DNA of 64,000 nucleotides from Lepidodermella squamata (lineage: Eukaryota; Gastrotricha). The notes under the pieces are model-generated. The model saw nothing but the letters and a program-made list of their open reading frames with translations, ran no database searches and was not told the DNA's origin. The DNA lies in contig JBLDXI010000055.1 of the NCBI GenBank assembly GCA_047495785.1, positions 806,001 through 870,000 on the forward strand. Reading direction: 5' to 3'. The first letter of the stretch is position 1; every line of letters begins with the position of its first letter. The position numbers were made by a program, and so were the translations under genes. Below are positions 12,101 through 23,549 of this stretch, piece by piece.

Positions 12101-15100
12101 AAGTTTTAATAAAAAAATGAATTTTCTAAAAATTTCACCTGCTATTATATGTTCTTAGGTGGGTTGCATTGATATGCATTGTACACACCAATGCTGGCCT
12201 TTCCTTGGGCTATCCAACGGTACCCCACTCGCGGGGTATTTACCTTACCATCTTTGATTTTTGGTACGCCAAAGTCACCCCATTTTGGTACGTCGAAGTG
12301 ACCCCGATGCCCAAAGTCACCCCAGTTGACGGTATGTTCTACGAGGACTTTTTGCGAATGGGTGAAAAAATCGGTAACGCAGAAATTAAATTCGCTAAAC
12401 AAGAAATTCATGGCTTTGCAGTATTATGTAACAGATGAATGGAAAAAGCTTAATTGAAGGAAACAGTATCACAAGTTGTTTAATGCATGATCAAGAGCAT
12501 TCGAAATGGTAACAAAAATAAAAAAATGTAAATAAAACCTACAAGCGTTGTGCTGTTGGAGGCCTCCCTGCTGATGGCCACACCGCTGATGGCCAAATCG
12601 TCTGATGGCTGATGGCCGCTGATGGCCACGCCGTCGTTGGCCACACCATCGTGGCCAAGTGAAGAACAAGCCGAAGTCTCACAACAGATCTTGCAAATTA
12701 AATAAAAAATAAAAGCTTTAATACGATTTCGAGGCAAATCTTCGGCGAAAATGAAAATGAAATTTCCCATGCGTGAATGCAATGAGAGAGACTTTATTTT
12801 GTTTCGTTCGACGACGTTAACTGAGACTTTTTTGTTGAAACTCCTAAAACTTGAAAACCCGCCAAAAGACGTTCTTGGTTTTCAAATGAAATAAAATGAA
12901 CAAGAATTTTAAATTTTCGTTATATTATATTGCTAAAATTTATTGAAGAATCGGTAAAAGAATATCGGTAAAAGAAGGAAAATATAAAATAAAGATAATG
13001 TTATGTTATGTTATGTTATGTTATTTTATGTTATTGAAGAATGAAAAAAGCAAAGCCTAGCACGCTGACGGCCAGCACGACCGAGCACGCCGATCGCCGA
13101 GCAAAAAAAAAAACGTCGATTGTCAACTGCTCCAGGTCCAATGTTGTGTGGCATCTAAATTGAAAAAGTCAGCCAGAGAAATACACTAAGAAATATAATG
13201 TAGGATGAAAGGCGCCGAGGTAGCATCTTTTCCAGCTCGTCGTAGCAGCCGAGGTCGGGCCCCGTGTTCAGGGGAGCCGAGAGAAACCTAAAATTAATGC
13301 CTTTGACAATTTTTTCGCTTCTAATTACTTGGAAATATTGATTATGTAATATTCTTAGGTTGTGATAATTGCCGGCGATACTGGCTGCGGGAAATCGACT
13401 CAGACCCCGCAATATCTGCTCGATGCTGGCTACAAGAGAATCGCCTGTACCCAACCTCGACGTATCGCTGCAATATCTTTGGCAAAGCGAGTGGCTTATG
13501 AATGTCTCAGTCGCCACTCAGATTTAGTCGGCTACCAAATTCGTTTCGAGAAAACCGTCTCCAAAAGGACTCGACTGGTATTTCTCACCGAAGGGCTACT
13601 ACTTCGCCAGTTCCAATCCGACCCTCAACTACCCGGTTATGACTTGATAATTCTCGACGAAGTTCATGAAAGGCATATATTCACGGATTTTATGCTCGGA
13701 ATCTTGTTGTGCCTTTGTCGATTTCGCGAAGATTTGAAAGTGGTCTTAATGTCTGCCACAATCAATATCAATTTATTTTCGAAATACTTCGACGAAGCTC
13801 CGGTGATCAGTGTACCCGGTCGACTTTACCCTATCGAGTTGCACTACACGCCGCCAGAAAATACTGGGAAAACTCCGAAATATGCGAAAAATCGTCAAAG
13901 GGAGGACGATGACCCCGAGGACACCGAATACCAAGGTTAGTGACAACATTTTAATTGAATATTTTTGCTAAAAATCTCAAATTTTAGCGGCTGGTGGCGG
14001 AGGATTTGATGCTCGGCCATACGTTAAAATTCTGCAACTAATCGACAACAAATACCCGTCAAGTGAGAGGGGCGATGCCCTCATTTTCGTCAGTGGCATG
14101 TCTGCAATCGCCGCTTTGGTATGACTTTTTTCGAAAATCCTCAGCTCTTCATAATTTTATCTCTTTAGTGCCGAGCGATTCAGCATTACGCTGACAAAAC
14201 TGGCAAATGGATCGTGCTGCCTTTGCATAGTTGTCTGTCGGCGGACGAGCAAGATCGTGTTTTCGACATGGCTCCTGATGGCGTTCGAAAGGTAACTATT
14301 CCCATAAAATTTACCCCAAATTTAATCGCAAGTTTTTGCAGTGTATAATTGCGACAAATATTGGTGAGTTATTTTAAGTATATTATTTTTAAGGAGGATT
14401 TTTTATTTCAAATTTTTAAAGCGGAAACTTCTGTTACAATCGATGGTGTTCGTTTTGTTATTGATTCCGGGAAAATGAAGGAAATGCTGTACGACCCCAA
14501 GTACAAACTTCAGCGCCTCACCGAATTCTGGATCTCACAAGCTTCGGCCGAGCAGCGGAAGGGCCGAGCTGGTCGAACTGGGCCGGGCGTTTGCTACCGC
14601 ATGTATGCCGAGTCAGATTACGCGTCCTTTGCCGCCTACCCTTTGGCTGAAATTCAACGAGTTTCTCTCGATTCCTTAGTTCTTCAAATGGTTGTTGGAA
14701 ATTTGCGATATGTTAAGAAATTTCCGTTCATCGAGCCACCTCAAGAGGCGGCCCTTGACGCTTCTTTGCTTTATCTGCGCCAAGTCGGTGCGATTGAAAC
14801 CGACCAAACTGGGGCGAGCAGTCCGACCCCATTGGGCGAACTGTTGTCTCAACTCCCGGTTGATATTATCGTCGGCCGAGTTTTGGTGCTTGGATCTCTG
14901 TTCGGGTTGACTGACCCGGTTTTGACTGTTGCCGCTGGCCTTTCAGTTCAGTCCATTTTCGCAAGTGGCCGGCAGTTATTGGGTCTGACTGAGCATGATT
15001 CATCGCAGCAGTCTGATCTCGCCTCTCACGATGCTGATTCGCTGCTAAGCGAAGATGGTGATTTGATTACCCTGCTACAGGTTTACGAGGCGTGGAATGA

Positions 15101-18100
15101 AGTGAAGCGGAAACGCGATAACCAGTCGAAGAAATGGTGTCGGCGTCGCGGGGTCGAGGAACAGCGGTTGTATGATATCAGCAAGTTGCGGTCGCAATTC
15201 TACCAAATTTTGATGGATCAGCAACTGCTGGAGGATGATCGGCAATATCAACCTAGCAGCTCCTCGAAAGACAGAAGTAAAGGTTTGTCACCCTGAACGA
15301 AAATGTCTTGGGATATTTTGACATAATTTCAATTTAATTATCTCGGGCCACTTGTTTGGAATTGGCTAAAAAAACCGGAAATATAGTATAACGCAGGGGC
15401 ATAGGTAATAACCCGAAAATATTGATCGCTTTATATCAGAGTTGCACTTGTATAAACAGTCTGTAAAAACACACGTGTTTAAACACATGATTAAACAGTA
15501 TAACGTTTTGGTGCCATGTCAAAATGTATAAATACAGGTGCAGAAACGTAGCAGGCTTTGAGCACTATAACAAGGAAACTAAGGTGAAACTAAGGTGAAG
15601 TTGAGGGAATTTTGTCATTTTGTAAACTTATCACATATCGAGACTTATACTATATGTCGTAGTTTAAAGAGCAATCAGTCCAATCGACAATTGAACTAGT
15701 TCAATCGACAATCCGAAGATAAACTAAGAATAAACTAAGTTATTGTCGATAAAACTAGTTTAATCGCAATAAACTAGTTTAAGGAGCAATAATATTTTTA
15801 AACTGGTTTAAGCAGCAATCAATAGCATTTTCAAACTAGTTCAATCGGCAATTAGGCAATTAGATCGACCCACTTGCCGAGATCTCCTTCTCGGAACATT
15901 GCAGCACCAAGCTTTGCTTCGAGAGTTCCGTTGCCTCTTTCCACCTTTCCGTTCTATTTAATTGTAAAATTTAAGTTTCGAATAATTTTATTTGAAAACA
16001 ACCTACTTGGTGGGGAGCTCGAGCTCTTGTTTTCACAATCTTACATCCATACGCCAGGAGGACTTCTTCGGTATCAGAACCAACGAATTCTTTTCCCCTG
16101 TCATGAACGACAATCCGCGGCCCACCGTAGGTCTCATTGAGGCACAACAAAATGACGCACAAGAAAGATAGCCCATACGTCAAAAAGTATCACCGGAAAT
16201 GATTGAAAAATCAGTCAAGTGGTCTAGTAATTCGGAGTATAGCAGCTGGCCTGGGTCTGCTTGGAGGAAGGCGCGCGGGACAATCTGGCTTATGAAATGC
16301 GAACATGATTTCTTTGAACAACCGCTTGTCTTCTTTATCGAATCGTACTGTTTGACGAGATCAGCCGATAATTGTAGGTACAAATGAATAGAATAACGTT
16401 ATTAACAACAGCGGCCGCCCTCGCGCCTTTCTCATCGGCCTACACTCCAGATATTCGTTGAGCAGCAACTATTAACAACGAAATGCGATTATAAATGCAA
16501 GTATTAAGTTGATAATATCTTACCTTGGACAGCAACCGGTTGCTTCACGTCCTGCACAGCCACCTTGTCACCTGCACCAGGCACGATGTTCGCAAAGGCC
16601 TGGTATTCGGCGACATTGTTGTTGATGTTTTCCGCCACGTCTTCTCGCAAACTTTGCAACAACGTTTTGTTCGACAATCCATACAGTTGGTCGCACACAG
16701 CTTCGTAAAAACAGTCGCCAGCACTGCTGACGTTCTTCAGCCCGATTTGGACCGGTTCCAATCGTTTTGCGTGGAGCTCGGTGCGCCATGCGCCTTTCAA
16801 AGGGCGGAAATGCGCCACATCCAGCGGTTGACTAAGGTGCGTAGTATTGGGGGGGAGGGGGGGGGGTAACAAGACGAACTCAATGTTGTTCTGAGCGACA
16901 AGATCCAGTGCTTTCGTGTTTATGTGAGAAGCGAGATTATCACTAATGATGACTTTTCGCCCGAATTTGTCAGCAATAAACGGAACAATAATGGGTTTGA
17001 GCCAGTCAAAGAAAACGCCTGCCTCAAACCAGCCGGATTTTGGGCAAGTAAAGCGAGTACCGGGTGGTGATTATCCGAATACAAACAGATAGTCCGGATC
17101 TGACTGGCTCTGGAACGCGATTGTCATTCTGTAATAGTTCAGCTTGCACAGCTACGTCACCGTTATTGGCATCGAACCAGATTTCCGCCATGAAACACGA
17201 TCTAACAGCCCGCAATGCCGGCATAGGCGTGGTCGGCATGCGGCCTGGGGCTAAATTGCGGCGAGCCAAATAGGTTTGATAAGAGAAAGCTCATTTCGCA
17301 AAAATGTCCACACAATTGTTGAAAATAATTTTAGTTGAGGCGATGGACGATAGATGATAGTGAAGTCCAAGCCCGACAGTTTTTCGATATATCCAAAGAG
17401 GCGCTTGGAAGGCATCTTCATCGAATTGAGCCACAGGAGTGCTCGGCAGCCGGTCTCGGTGCCAAAGCAACATCTCCCGGTTCTTCTCACACCCGAATAC
17501 GATCGCAAGACATTCCTTATCGAGCGAGCTGTAGTTACGCTCGGCCAGGGTCAGCAGTGGACTGTGGGCCGTGATGATGCGGGGCTTATACCGCTTGTAG
17601 TAATAGTGTGCGCCATGGCGAGGCACTGGATTAATTGCAGTAATTCCTTGAGAAGTACTTCAGAAGATTCACGGAAAATTGTTATCGATCTCGGAGAACT
17701 AGCGACTCTTCGTTTTCTTTCGAGGACAAGATGCGGTGCTTCGTTTCTGCACACTGGATTGAGCTGGTCTCACTAAATAATCAGGAACGATCAGCAGATA
17801 GTGGCCGTTGACGCACAAGTAGAACAATCCGCCAGTTTGGCGATTTGATTGAATTAAGAATATTAAGAATAATTTAATTTAATTCAAATGAAATTCTCAG
17901 CCGTTGGAATACCAAAAATTCAAAGAAAAACCATTTTCGAGCCACGTTGCATTTTACTTTCTCATGCAGGAAGAAGTCAAATATAAAACTATTATGTCAG
18001 ATACCATGAAGAAGCATCACAGTTTCGAATCGTATGAAATTTGAAAAATCAAATAAAAAAATTCTCGCAATTGCCCCAACTGGCGCAGCTACACTTGCGT

Positions 18101-21100
18101 GTACAGCTTTTCCTTGGCTCTCCTCCTCGGCAGCGGCAAAGACTGCCCGCCTTGCAGCCCTTGATGCAGCGGCATCGCTCATCCGGTGGCTGAGCAGCAT
18201 CGTAAGGCGGCAGCTGAGCATCATTGTTAATAGGCAAGCGGGCTGACAGCAAGGAGAACGGCAAAGCGGGTAGCAAAGCCAAGATGTTGCTTTCAAGCAA
18301 GTGGCGAATTAGGCGTCTTATGATCAGCAAATGTAGCAGCCCCATGCCTATGAAGAAAATGCAAATGAAGCCCTCGACGGTCATGATCGATTGCTCCACA
18401 TTATTCAACGTCGTACAGATTGATAAATTTAGTCGGGTCGCTTATAATGTGACATTTTAACATCTTGCTGTTCTCGTCAAGCTCGAAGGGCGCCTCGCAA
18501 ATACGGTCGTCAATTCTCTTTTCAGCGGTATGCTATCAAAGTCAAGATATGCTCGTCTGCAAGGGGAAAAGAGAAATTCAAGCATACTTCAAGCAACCTA
18601 TTGATAGAATAAACCTACCCCGCCTAGCTTTACACTTGAAACAACTTAGCAACAATGAAAGCTTATTATTCAAGTGATAGTAGGCAAGAATATAATAATT
18701 TATTCAATAATTATAATAGTTAAATGATCAGACCATTATTAATTCCCAAAATCTCTTAGATGACGAAGATTCAACTCAAAAAGATCGCCGAGAACTGGGT
18801 CGCCTGCGAAAACGGACAATGTACGAAGATATGAACAGCTCAAAGGCGAAACGTCGAATTCTGAGAATGGACGGCGGCATGGGGGCTATGATGGATCTCG
18901 AAAATGAAGGTCAAGGCAATGACGAGGAGGAAATTCATTCGAAAATTCGCGATCTTGAATTTCGACTGGCCCAAGAGCGTCAGTCTGGAAATCGCCAATC
19001 GACCCTAGATATTATTCGCCGCAAAACTCAGGAACTGAAACTCATCCTAGCGACTGGTTTGTACCCTCAAATCGCGGTCCCTGATGAGGCGAATAGCTTC
19101 AAGTCAAGTGAAACCAGCTCGAATTCTTCTGAACTAGTTTTTCATACGAGAAACAAAAATTTCCTGCTAATTCATCCGTCGTCAATTTTTTACCGAAAAC
19201 CTGGATTTCTGAACCCAACTGGTCGAAAGGTGGCATCCAAAGGCCGGCATCAAATGAGTTCCTCCCACCAAATGATTGCCTTCACAACTCTATTAGAGAC
19301 TAATAAGCCTTATCTTTTGAATTGCATGCAAGTTCCCGCTGTTCAAGTTTTGCTATTATGCGCTTCTTCGATTGATACCACCCACGATTGTTCGAAACTT
19401 TTGTTCGATAGCTGGCTGGAGGTGAATTTCTCGAAAGCGGCCGATGGTGATGCTTTAGTTCGAATGGCTGTTCATTTGCGGTCGAGCTGGGACCTGTTGC
19501 TTCAACACAAGTTGAAACATTTGAAAAAAGCTGAGGAGGAAGACGAAGATGATAAAGCTGAAGAATCTAGCTCGTCGAGTCGTAGAGAATCCAAGCTGAA
19601 TGAGGATGAAATATATCGCTTGGAACGGGAACTGCCAACTTATTTGACCGAGTTTTTAGATCTCAAGCCCGTCTACGCGTTTCGGCGTGTTTTCGCCGCT
19701 GAACTGTCCCATCTTTACATTTCGGGTCTAGTTTCGGCGGACACTGATCCCGACGATGAGGTTAAGAGTGAAGCTTCGAAGTTGGACCAAATCGAATCTT
19801 TCAAAGAGGCATTTACGGTGACTGGCGAGGCGAAGAAAACCGCGGAGCTTGGGCCACATCCGACGAAGGGCGGCCAAATGGTCACGCCGTATCTCGTCTA
19901 CAACTGGTACGTATTTTTGATCGATAAATTTTTTACCTGATAAAAATTCGAAATTTAAATTACACTCGACACTCTTAAAGTACTCTCTGTTGATCGTAGT
20001 AAAATTCATTTGGTGATACATCAATGTAGGCAAACTCAAAGGCAAAGTTTACAATATCTACAAAAGCCGCAAACTACAGTACAAAAGCCGCGGCGATTAA
20101 TTTTCCAAGTCGAGCAACGGCGGCTTCAAGTTGCCCGATTTTTGTACGCGTTAACTCATTTCATCATCATATAAACCACCGATGATGTGTTATCTGAGTG
20201 GATTATCATGACAAATGCATTATAATCCATTCCCCGTTAATTACTAAGATGCGACTTTAAATGCGAGATTTCACGTAGTCGTTTTACCGGCACCGAACCA
20301 GCAGTCGAGGAAACGGCGATTATCCGATTGGACGCCAGAATCAAAACTCGTGAAGCGGAGGTCGCGATGTTCTTTGCAGCCGCGTAATGCAAAATGCAGG
20401 CCATTTTTATACACCAACGTGTAAATGAGTTGCTTCGGATTGTCGCGACCCAGCAAACCTCGTGCGTTATCTGCCATCTCTCTTCTTCTTCTGCTTCTTT
20501 GAAGGGCTTATTCCAAACTAAGTCGGCGGGTTGAGTGTAATTTGTGCATCCTGCGGGAACGATAGCGCTGTCGATATTAGCCGCGAGCGGCATTTCATTT
20601 ACGGCATCGGTCAAATGACAACGAAAAGCATCCCAGGCGAAAAGTTTCGAGCCAGATTTGACGTTATCTCCATGGTCGAGGCCAGTCCGGTGTACTCCCG
20701 TACAAATTTCGCAAGGATTCTATAACCAAAATACGTATAAAATGAAATTAACCCGAGATCATGACGACAAAACAACACCCAATTGACGATTTTCTCGATG
20801 CAATCAGCCGAGATTGACCACCGGGATTCACGCCAAACGATTCTTCGCCATCTCGGCGCCAAAGGCGGTAGCTTGCCCGATGGAGATTGATTGTTCGAAT
20901 TTTTACCGATTTACCTTTGAATTCGAGAGCACCCCGAGAGGGATGAAGAGCCGCAGTTACTTGAACCTGGAAATGGCATGCTGTTTTCATTTTAGTCACA
21001 TTACGGCGATACGACCAGAAAAGAAAGACCTGAACTAGAAACCTTTCCAATACTTTTAGCTGCTGCCTAATAAAGTCTATAGTTTACCAAGTCGTTGAGT

Positions 21101-23414
21101 CTTGCTCGAACTGTTTTTTTTTATTAGATCCTTGATCTTCGTGGGAGCGGCCAGCGTCGATGCTCGGGAGGTGACGGTGGTAGCGCTCGTCGCCGTACCG
21201 TAAATATGTAGAAATATAATGTAAAATGAGACACAGTAAGAAACACAGTAAGAAGTTTTTTATTCTGCTTCGGACAGCAAGTGGGAACCGCCATATTTGT
21301 CCCGAAAATGTCGCACCGTACGGCGAGGAAGAAACGATATTTCCACACAGTGAATATCACATAGATATTGAGTTGAAAATTTCATTGCTAGCAGATTCAT
21401 AGCAATTATTCGAAAACGAATCAAAACAGCACCAAACTGTCAGTGGGCTTAATAATTGCTCACTAAATCGAAGAATCGACCGAACAATTTCAGCATTATT
21501 TTTCTTGCAAGTCACAAAAAATAAGTCGCGTAAAACAGAACATGGAATCTTGAAATTTAAATACCTGGTATTTCTTCAATAATCGACGACTCACTTTGCA
21601 TGTGGCTAGAAGACCAAGCACTGTCTCTACTGGCAACAACAACACGAAATATCAGCAATCTCTAGTTTATTTCTCAAAACTCTTCCCTCATACAATTATT
21701 TACGAGCCATATTTATACGGTGTTCAGCCAATCAAAATCCGCCATTTGGCGTTACAATGACCTTCCAAGTAGTTTATCCGGTTCGGTCAAGGTCGACCGC
21801 TAATTTCAAACCATTTCATCAACAGGTGGCTTCGCCACATTGCATAACAGCAAAAACGAGACACCCTTCGTCTGTGATGTTATAAATTCCACCGCAGAAT
21901 GGACGCAAGAGATTAGCCCGACGATCAAAATACACATCTGGATTATTTACAATCAATGAGCCCGCTGTAGGGCAGGGTAATAGTCTGAACTCAATGTTCA
22001 AATGCTCAGCTCACGATATTGATATAAAGTTTGAAGATAGTGGAATTCACATCAACTAGAACAGATTTGGAAAGGCAGGTCTCAAGGTGGAGCGCGTCGG
22101 GAACAATGATGAAGCAATGTGAGGGTAGGCGAATTAACGGGGAATCATGCAGAAGCCAGCCAAGCGTTCCATCGTACTGCTCATCAGTGAGATCAAATTG
22201 TCGAGGAAGGCCAGCACCTTCAACGTCGTCCACGCAACGCCAAGGATTTTGGATGCTATGATGCCCACAAGCCATTCTTTTGTGGAGCATGACGTAATCG
22301 CAAACAAGAAGCAAATAAAAGCCGTATAGGATCGGCGTTTCGTCTTCGGCTTCAAACATGTTGATAACCAGTTCCTGAATTTCTTGAAGGTTTTCGGAAA
22401 AATAACGCCACAGTATCTGCTTTTCCTCGCCTCCCTTGTAAAGCGCTCAGGTATAGTCGTGTTCCAGACCAGCCTTCTCTTTTCTGTTAACGAGACCAAC
22501 GATCAATTGGGTGGTACCTTGACCAGCACGAGTACGATCAGGTGTATAGTCGATCGAATTTCGAATGTTAGTTTGCGAGTAGAAGGGAGCGTCTTTTACG
22601 GTTGCAGTCGTTTTCTTGGATGTAGTCAAGGTAGGTTCAAAGGTATGAGACCTGGTTCAAGGGCTGAAAATGCTGCGGCAAACTCAACTTCTCAAACTCG
22701 ATGGAATCTCCGAAAACAAGCTAAATAAACGCTAATAAACAGAATAAAACGACGGTTTAAGCGATATTCGTTCCATTTATTAAAGCTTTCCTTCTCAGTT
22801 TAACTAAGACGGGAGCCCGCTAAGCACTAAAGTATCGCACGCCGTCAAGGTGACGCAGTGAGGCTGCGGGAGCAGACCCTCATAAAAAGCTCAGGAGCCA
22901 TTAGTCACGATTTGTAGAGTTGGGTTGGCATGAAGGTAACAGCTCCCTTCGAATGAGCGTGGGGGCGTAAATACAACTTGGAAACCGCGTGGCTTAGAAT
23001 ATTTTCACGAGTGACGTCCATGGTTTTCACTAGACATTTGTAATTAATTGGCATTTATCGACTCTTTTGTCGATCAAATTTTTTAGTTCTTATTCATATT
23101 TCTTTATCTTTTTTAGTTTGAAAATGGACGACGAAGATTCAGCAGAATCGTGGACTGAAGCTCTCAGCCGAGTGTGGACCTGTCCGAGATGCGAACAGAC
23201 GATGGTCGTCTCAACAGGCGAGCGACTACGACACGAGGCGTCGTGCGTGGCCGGCCTGAAGGATACTGAGTCCTCGACCGCGAAAAAAGAAGCCGAAACC
23301 AGCGCGCCACCCAAGCCCGGCGCGAAACCGTTGTTTTGCGATGTTTGCAACAAAACGCTAGTCATGACAGCTAGCGAATTTCTACGCCACAAGTTGTCCC
23401 ATTCGTCAAGCTAA
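9195..23414 (+). CDS. DHX34: DHX34-like DEAH-box RNA helicase (nonsense-mediated decay)
   Basis: Model: exons 9195-9623, 13359-13935, 13988-14118, 14169-14291, 14342-14363, 14422-15282, 18760-19906, 23117-23414; all phases agree; 1195 aa, close to vertebrate DHX34. Walker [11 protein letters not shown] at 148-157; DEVH (the DHX34 form of DEAH) at 243-246; SAT motif; [23 protein letters not shown] motif VI; then helicase-associated and OB-fold regions ([14 protein letters not shown]) and a C-terminal pair of CxxC...H zinc-finger-like units ([15 protein letters not shown]). Known role of the family: ATP-dependent remodeller in nonsense-mediated decay, promoting UPF1 phosphorylation by SMG1. Three introns of 3735, 3477 and 3210 bp are packed with mobile DNA; the other four are 50-58 bp. 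The exact start (ATG at 9195, just after an acceptor-like tattttag) and the 15282 donor are the least certain points. Confidence 0.88.
10028..10700 (-). other. Coding-like minus-strand patch inside DHX34 intron 1
   Basis: Two overlapping minus-strand frames: 10479-10700 (hydrophobic N-terminus, then [20 protein letters not shown]) and 10028-10375 (hydrophobic start, basic [12 protein letters not shown], then an alanine-rich helix ending in NSTVIVIS). A 45-nt stretch with a GT start and a tttttttcag end separates them and could be an intron. Codons in the second part are rich in GCC, GCG and CTG, unlike the surrounding AT-rich DNA. It could be a nested small membrane-protein gene or a mobile-element gene; I do not recognise it. 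Confidence 0.25.
11904..12332. mobile_element. Inverted-repeat (MITE-like) element with 128-bp arms, flanked by TA
   Basis: Arms 11901-12028 and 12208-12335 are reverse complements with no mismatch that I can find; the spacer is ~180 bp. The unit starts CCGTCAACTGGGG, ends CCCCAGTTGACGG, and has TA on each side, the target-site mark of Tc1/mariner-type elements. Inside each arm a GGGGTGACTTTGG/CGTACCAAAA word is itself repeated. There is no transposase, so it is non-autonomous. The perfect arms point to recent insertion or arm conversion. Confidence 0.75.
12553..12660. repeat. Degenerate GCTGATGGCCA tandem repeat
   Basis: Seven or more imperfect copies of a 10-14-bp word (gctgatggcca, gtctgatggctgatggcc, cgttggccacaccat). 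Unit length and sequence drift, so this is a simple minisatellite and not a CRISPR array. On the minus strand it encodes a VAISG-like peptide repeat. Confidence 0.6.
12996..13034. repeat. TTATG microsatellite
   Basis: Five uninterrupted TTATG-type units followed by two degenerate ones, in the 3' part of DHX34 intron 1. Confidence 0.8.
15640..15870. repeat. Degenerate AACTAGTTTAATCG-type repeats
   Basis: The word AACTAGTT(T/C)AATCG with a trailing (A)GCAAT/GACAAT recurs about six times with 25-35-bp spacing. Copies diverge strongly. It may be the subterminal region of a decayed element. Confidence 0.45.
15971..16383 (-). pseudogene. Ty3/gypsy-type integrase core fragment
   Basis: Two minus-strand frames, 16383-16180 and 16183-15971, read as one integrase core with a break. 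The second contains [18 protein letters not shown], matching the integrase pattern around the second catalytic aspartate (D-RG-EF), with the P.Q.G block decayed to PHQVG. N- and C-terminal parts are missing. It lies downstream, in the element's own direction, of the RNase H piece at 17291-17626. Confidence 0.6.
16504..17269 (-). pseudogene. pogo/jerky-type DDE transposase relic joined to an OTU-like domain
   Basis: Minus-strand reading: a [15 protein letters not shown] block, the catalytic [10 protein letters not shown] block, a poly-C frameshift near 16855, then [20 protein letters not shown], all typical of the DDE_1 (pogo/jerky) endonuclease. The same frame (16872-16504) runs on without a stop into [14 protein letters not shown], the signature of an OTU cysteine-protease domain (D and C of the GDC motif present). 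The upstream part (17269-17024) is in another frame. The poly-C run and frame changes mean it cannot make active transposase. It sits between the two gypsy pieces, consistent with insertion into that element. Confidence 0.6.
17291..17626 (-). pseudogene. Ty3/gypsy RT/RNase H fragment
   Basis: Minus-strand frame with [20 protein letters not shown] and IVFG, the conserved start of the RNase H-like domain of Ty3/gypsy polyproteins. A second frame at 17508-17251 supplies the following [11 protein letters not shown] block, so a frameshift lies between. Protease and most of the reverse transcriptase are absent. It reads toward the integrase relic at 16383-15971. Confidence 0.6.
20237..20660 (-). 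pseudogene. pogo-type DDE transposase relic, C-terminal part
   Basis: On the minus strand the frame holds [14 protein letters not shown] (catalytic-aspartate block of the DDE_1 family) and [22 protein letters not shown] (the PAG.T...QP.D...NKPFK block). The family usually reads QPLDV here, so the motif has drifted. The 5' half is not recognisable. It differs from the relic at 16504-17269, so two lineages of this superfamily have inserted in DHX34. Confidence 0.55.
22006..22629 (-). pseudogene. Unrecognised ~207-codon reading frame with one in-frame stop
   Basis: A single minus-strand frame from 22629 to 22006 is interrupted only by a TGA at 22449-22447. It reads [18 protein letters not shown] before the stop and [19 protein letters not shown] after it. 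One stop in 624 bp of otherwise open frame suggests recently lost coding, probably from a mobile element; I do not recognise the family. Confidence 0.35.
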
Positions 23415-23549
23415 ACGTTATTTCTTTTATTGCTTTTGTTGTTGCTGATGAATAAAATGTTTGATTTATTGCCAAAACCTTCATTTTAAACGAAAATTTG
23501 GATAAATTTGAAATGGATTCTATGTAGATTTTAGTCCAATTCGCAATTG

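Larger units (their letters stand above)
11728..12782 (-). other. Possible nested minus-strand membrane-protein exons in DHX34 intron 1
   Basis: On the minus strand, 12782-12549 reads through a Cys-containing segment and a degenerate VAISG/GVAND repeat to a donor-like TTG|gtaggt. A second piece after an acceptor-like tttttag near 11850 reads [20 protein letters not shown], then ICCCCLY and a basic tail ([11 protein letters not shown]) to a stop: a typical single-pass membrane segment with a short basic end. The inverted-repeat element at 11904-12332 would lie in the intron between them. Without transcripts this is only suggestive. Confidence 0.22.
9624..13358 (+). other. DHX34 intron 1 (3.7 kb), repeat-rich
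   Basis: Phase-0 intron between KHQ and VVIIAGDTG. It contains an inverted-repeat element (11904-12332), a GCTGATGGCC-type tandem repeat (12553-12660), a TTATG microsatellite (12996-13034) and coding-like minus-strand patches at 10028-10700 and 11728-12782. A plus-strand patch at 11480-11627 (reading [19 protein letters not shown]) also looks coding but stands alone. Confidence 0.7.
15283..18759 (+). other. DHX34 intron 2 (3.5 kb) with nested mobile elements
   Basis: Phase-1 intron. From the left it holds AT-rich degenerate repeats (15640-15870), then a minus-strand stack of Ty3/gypsy integrase, pogo-like transposase and gypsy RNase H pieces, then a 18049-18408 minus-strand patch with a hydrophobic segment and a cysteine cluster ([15 protein letters not shown]). 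None of these frames is complete. Confidence 0.7.
19907..23116 (+). other. DHX34 intron 3 (3.2 kb) with decayed elements
   Basis: Phase-2 intron splitting the TGT codon of YNC just before the C-terminal zinc-finger unit. It contains a second pogo-type transposase relic (20237-20660, minus) and an unrecognised minus-strand reading frame (22006-22629). The rest (21050-22000 and 22740-23100) shows no coding that I can support. Confidence 0.7.

Noticed and set aside
12553-12660. Repeated GCTGATGGCC words as a CRISPR array
   Set aside because: Units vary in length and sequence, there are no unique spacers, and the genome is eukaryotic.
23117-23414. Stand-alone small zinc-finger gene
   Set aside because: It continues the DHX34 frame across a phase-2 junction (YNC-L) and matches the C-terminal zinc-finger part of that family.
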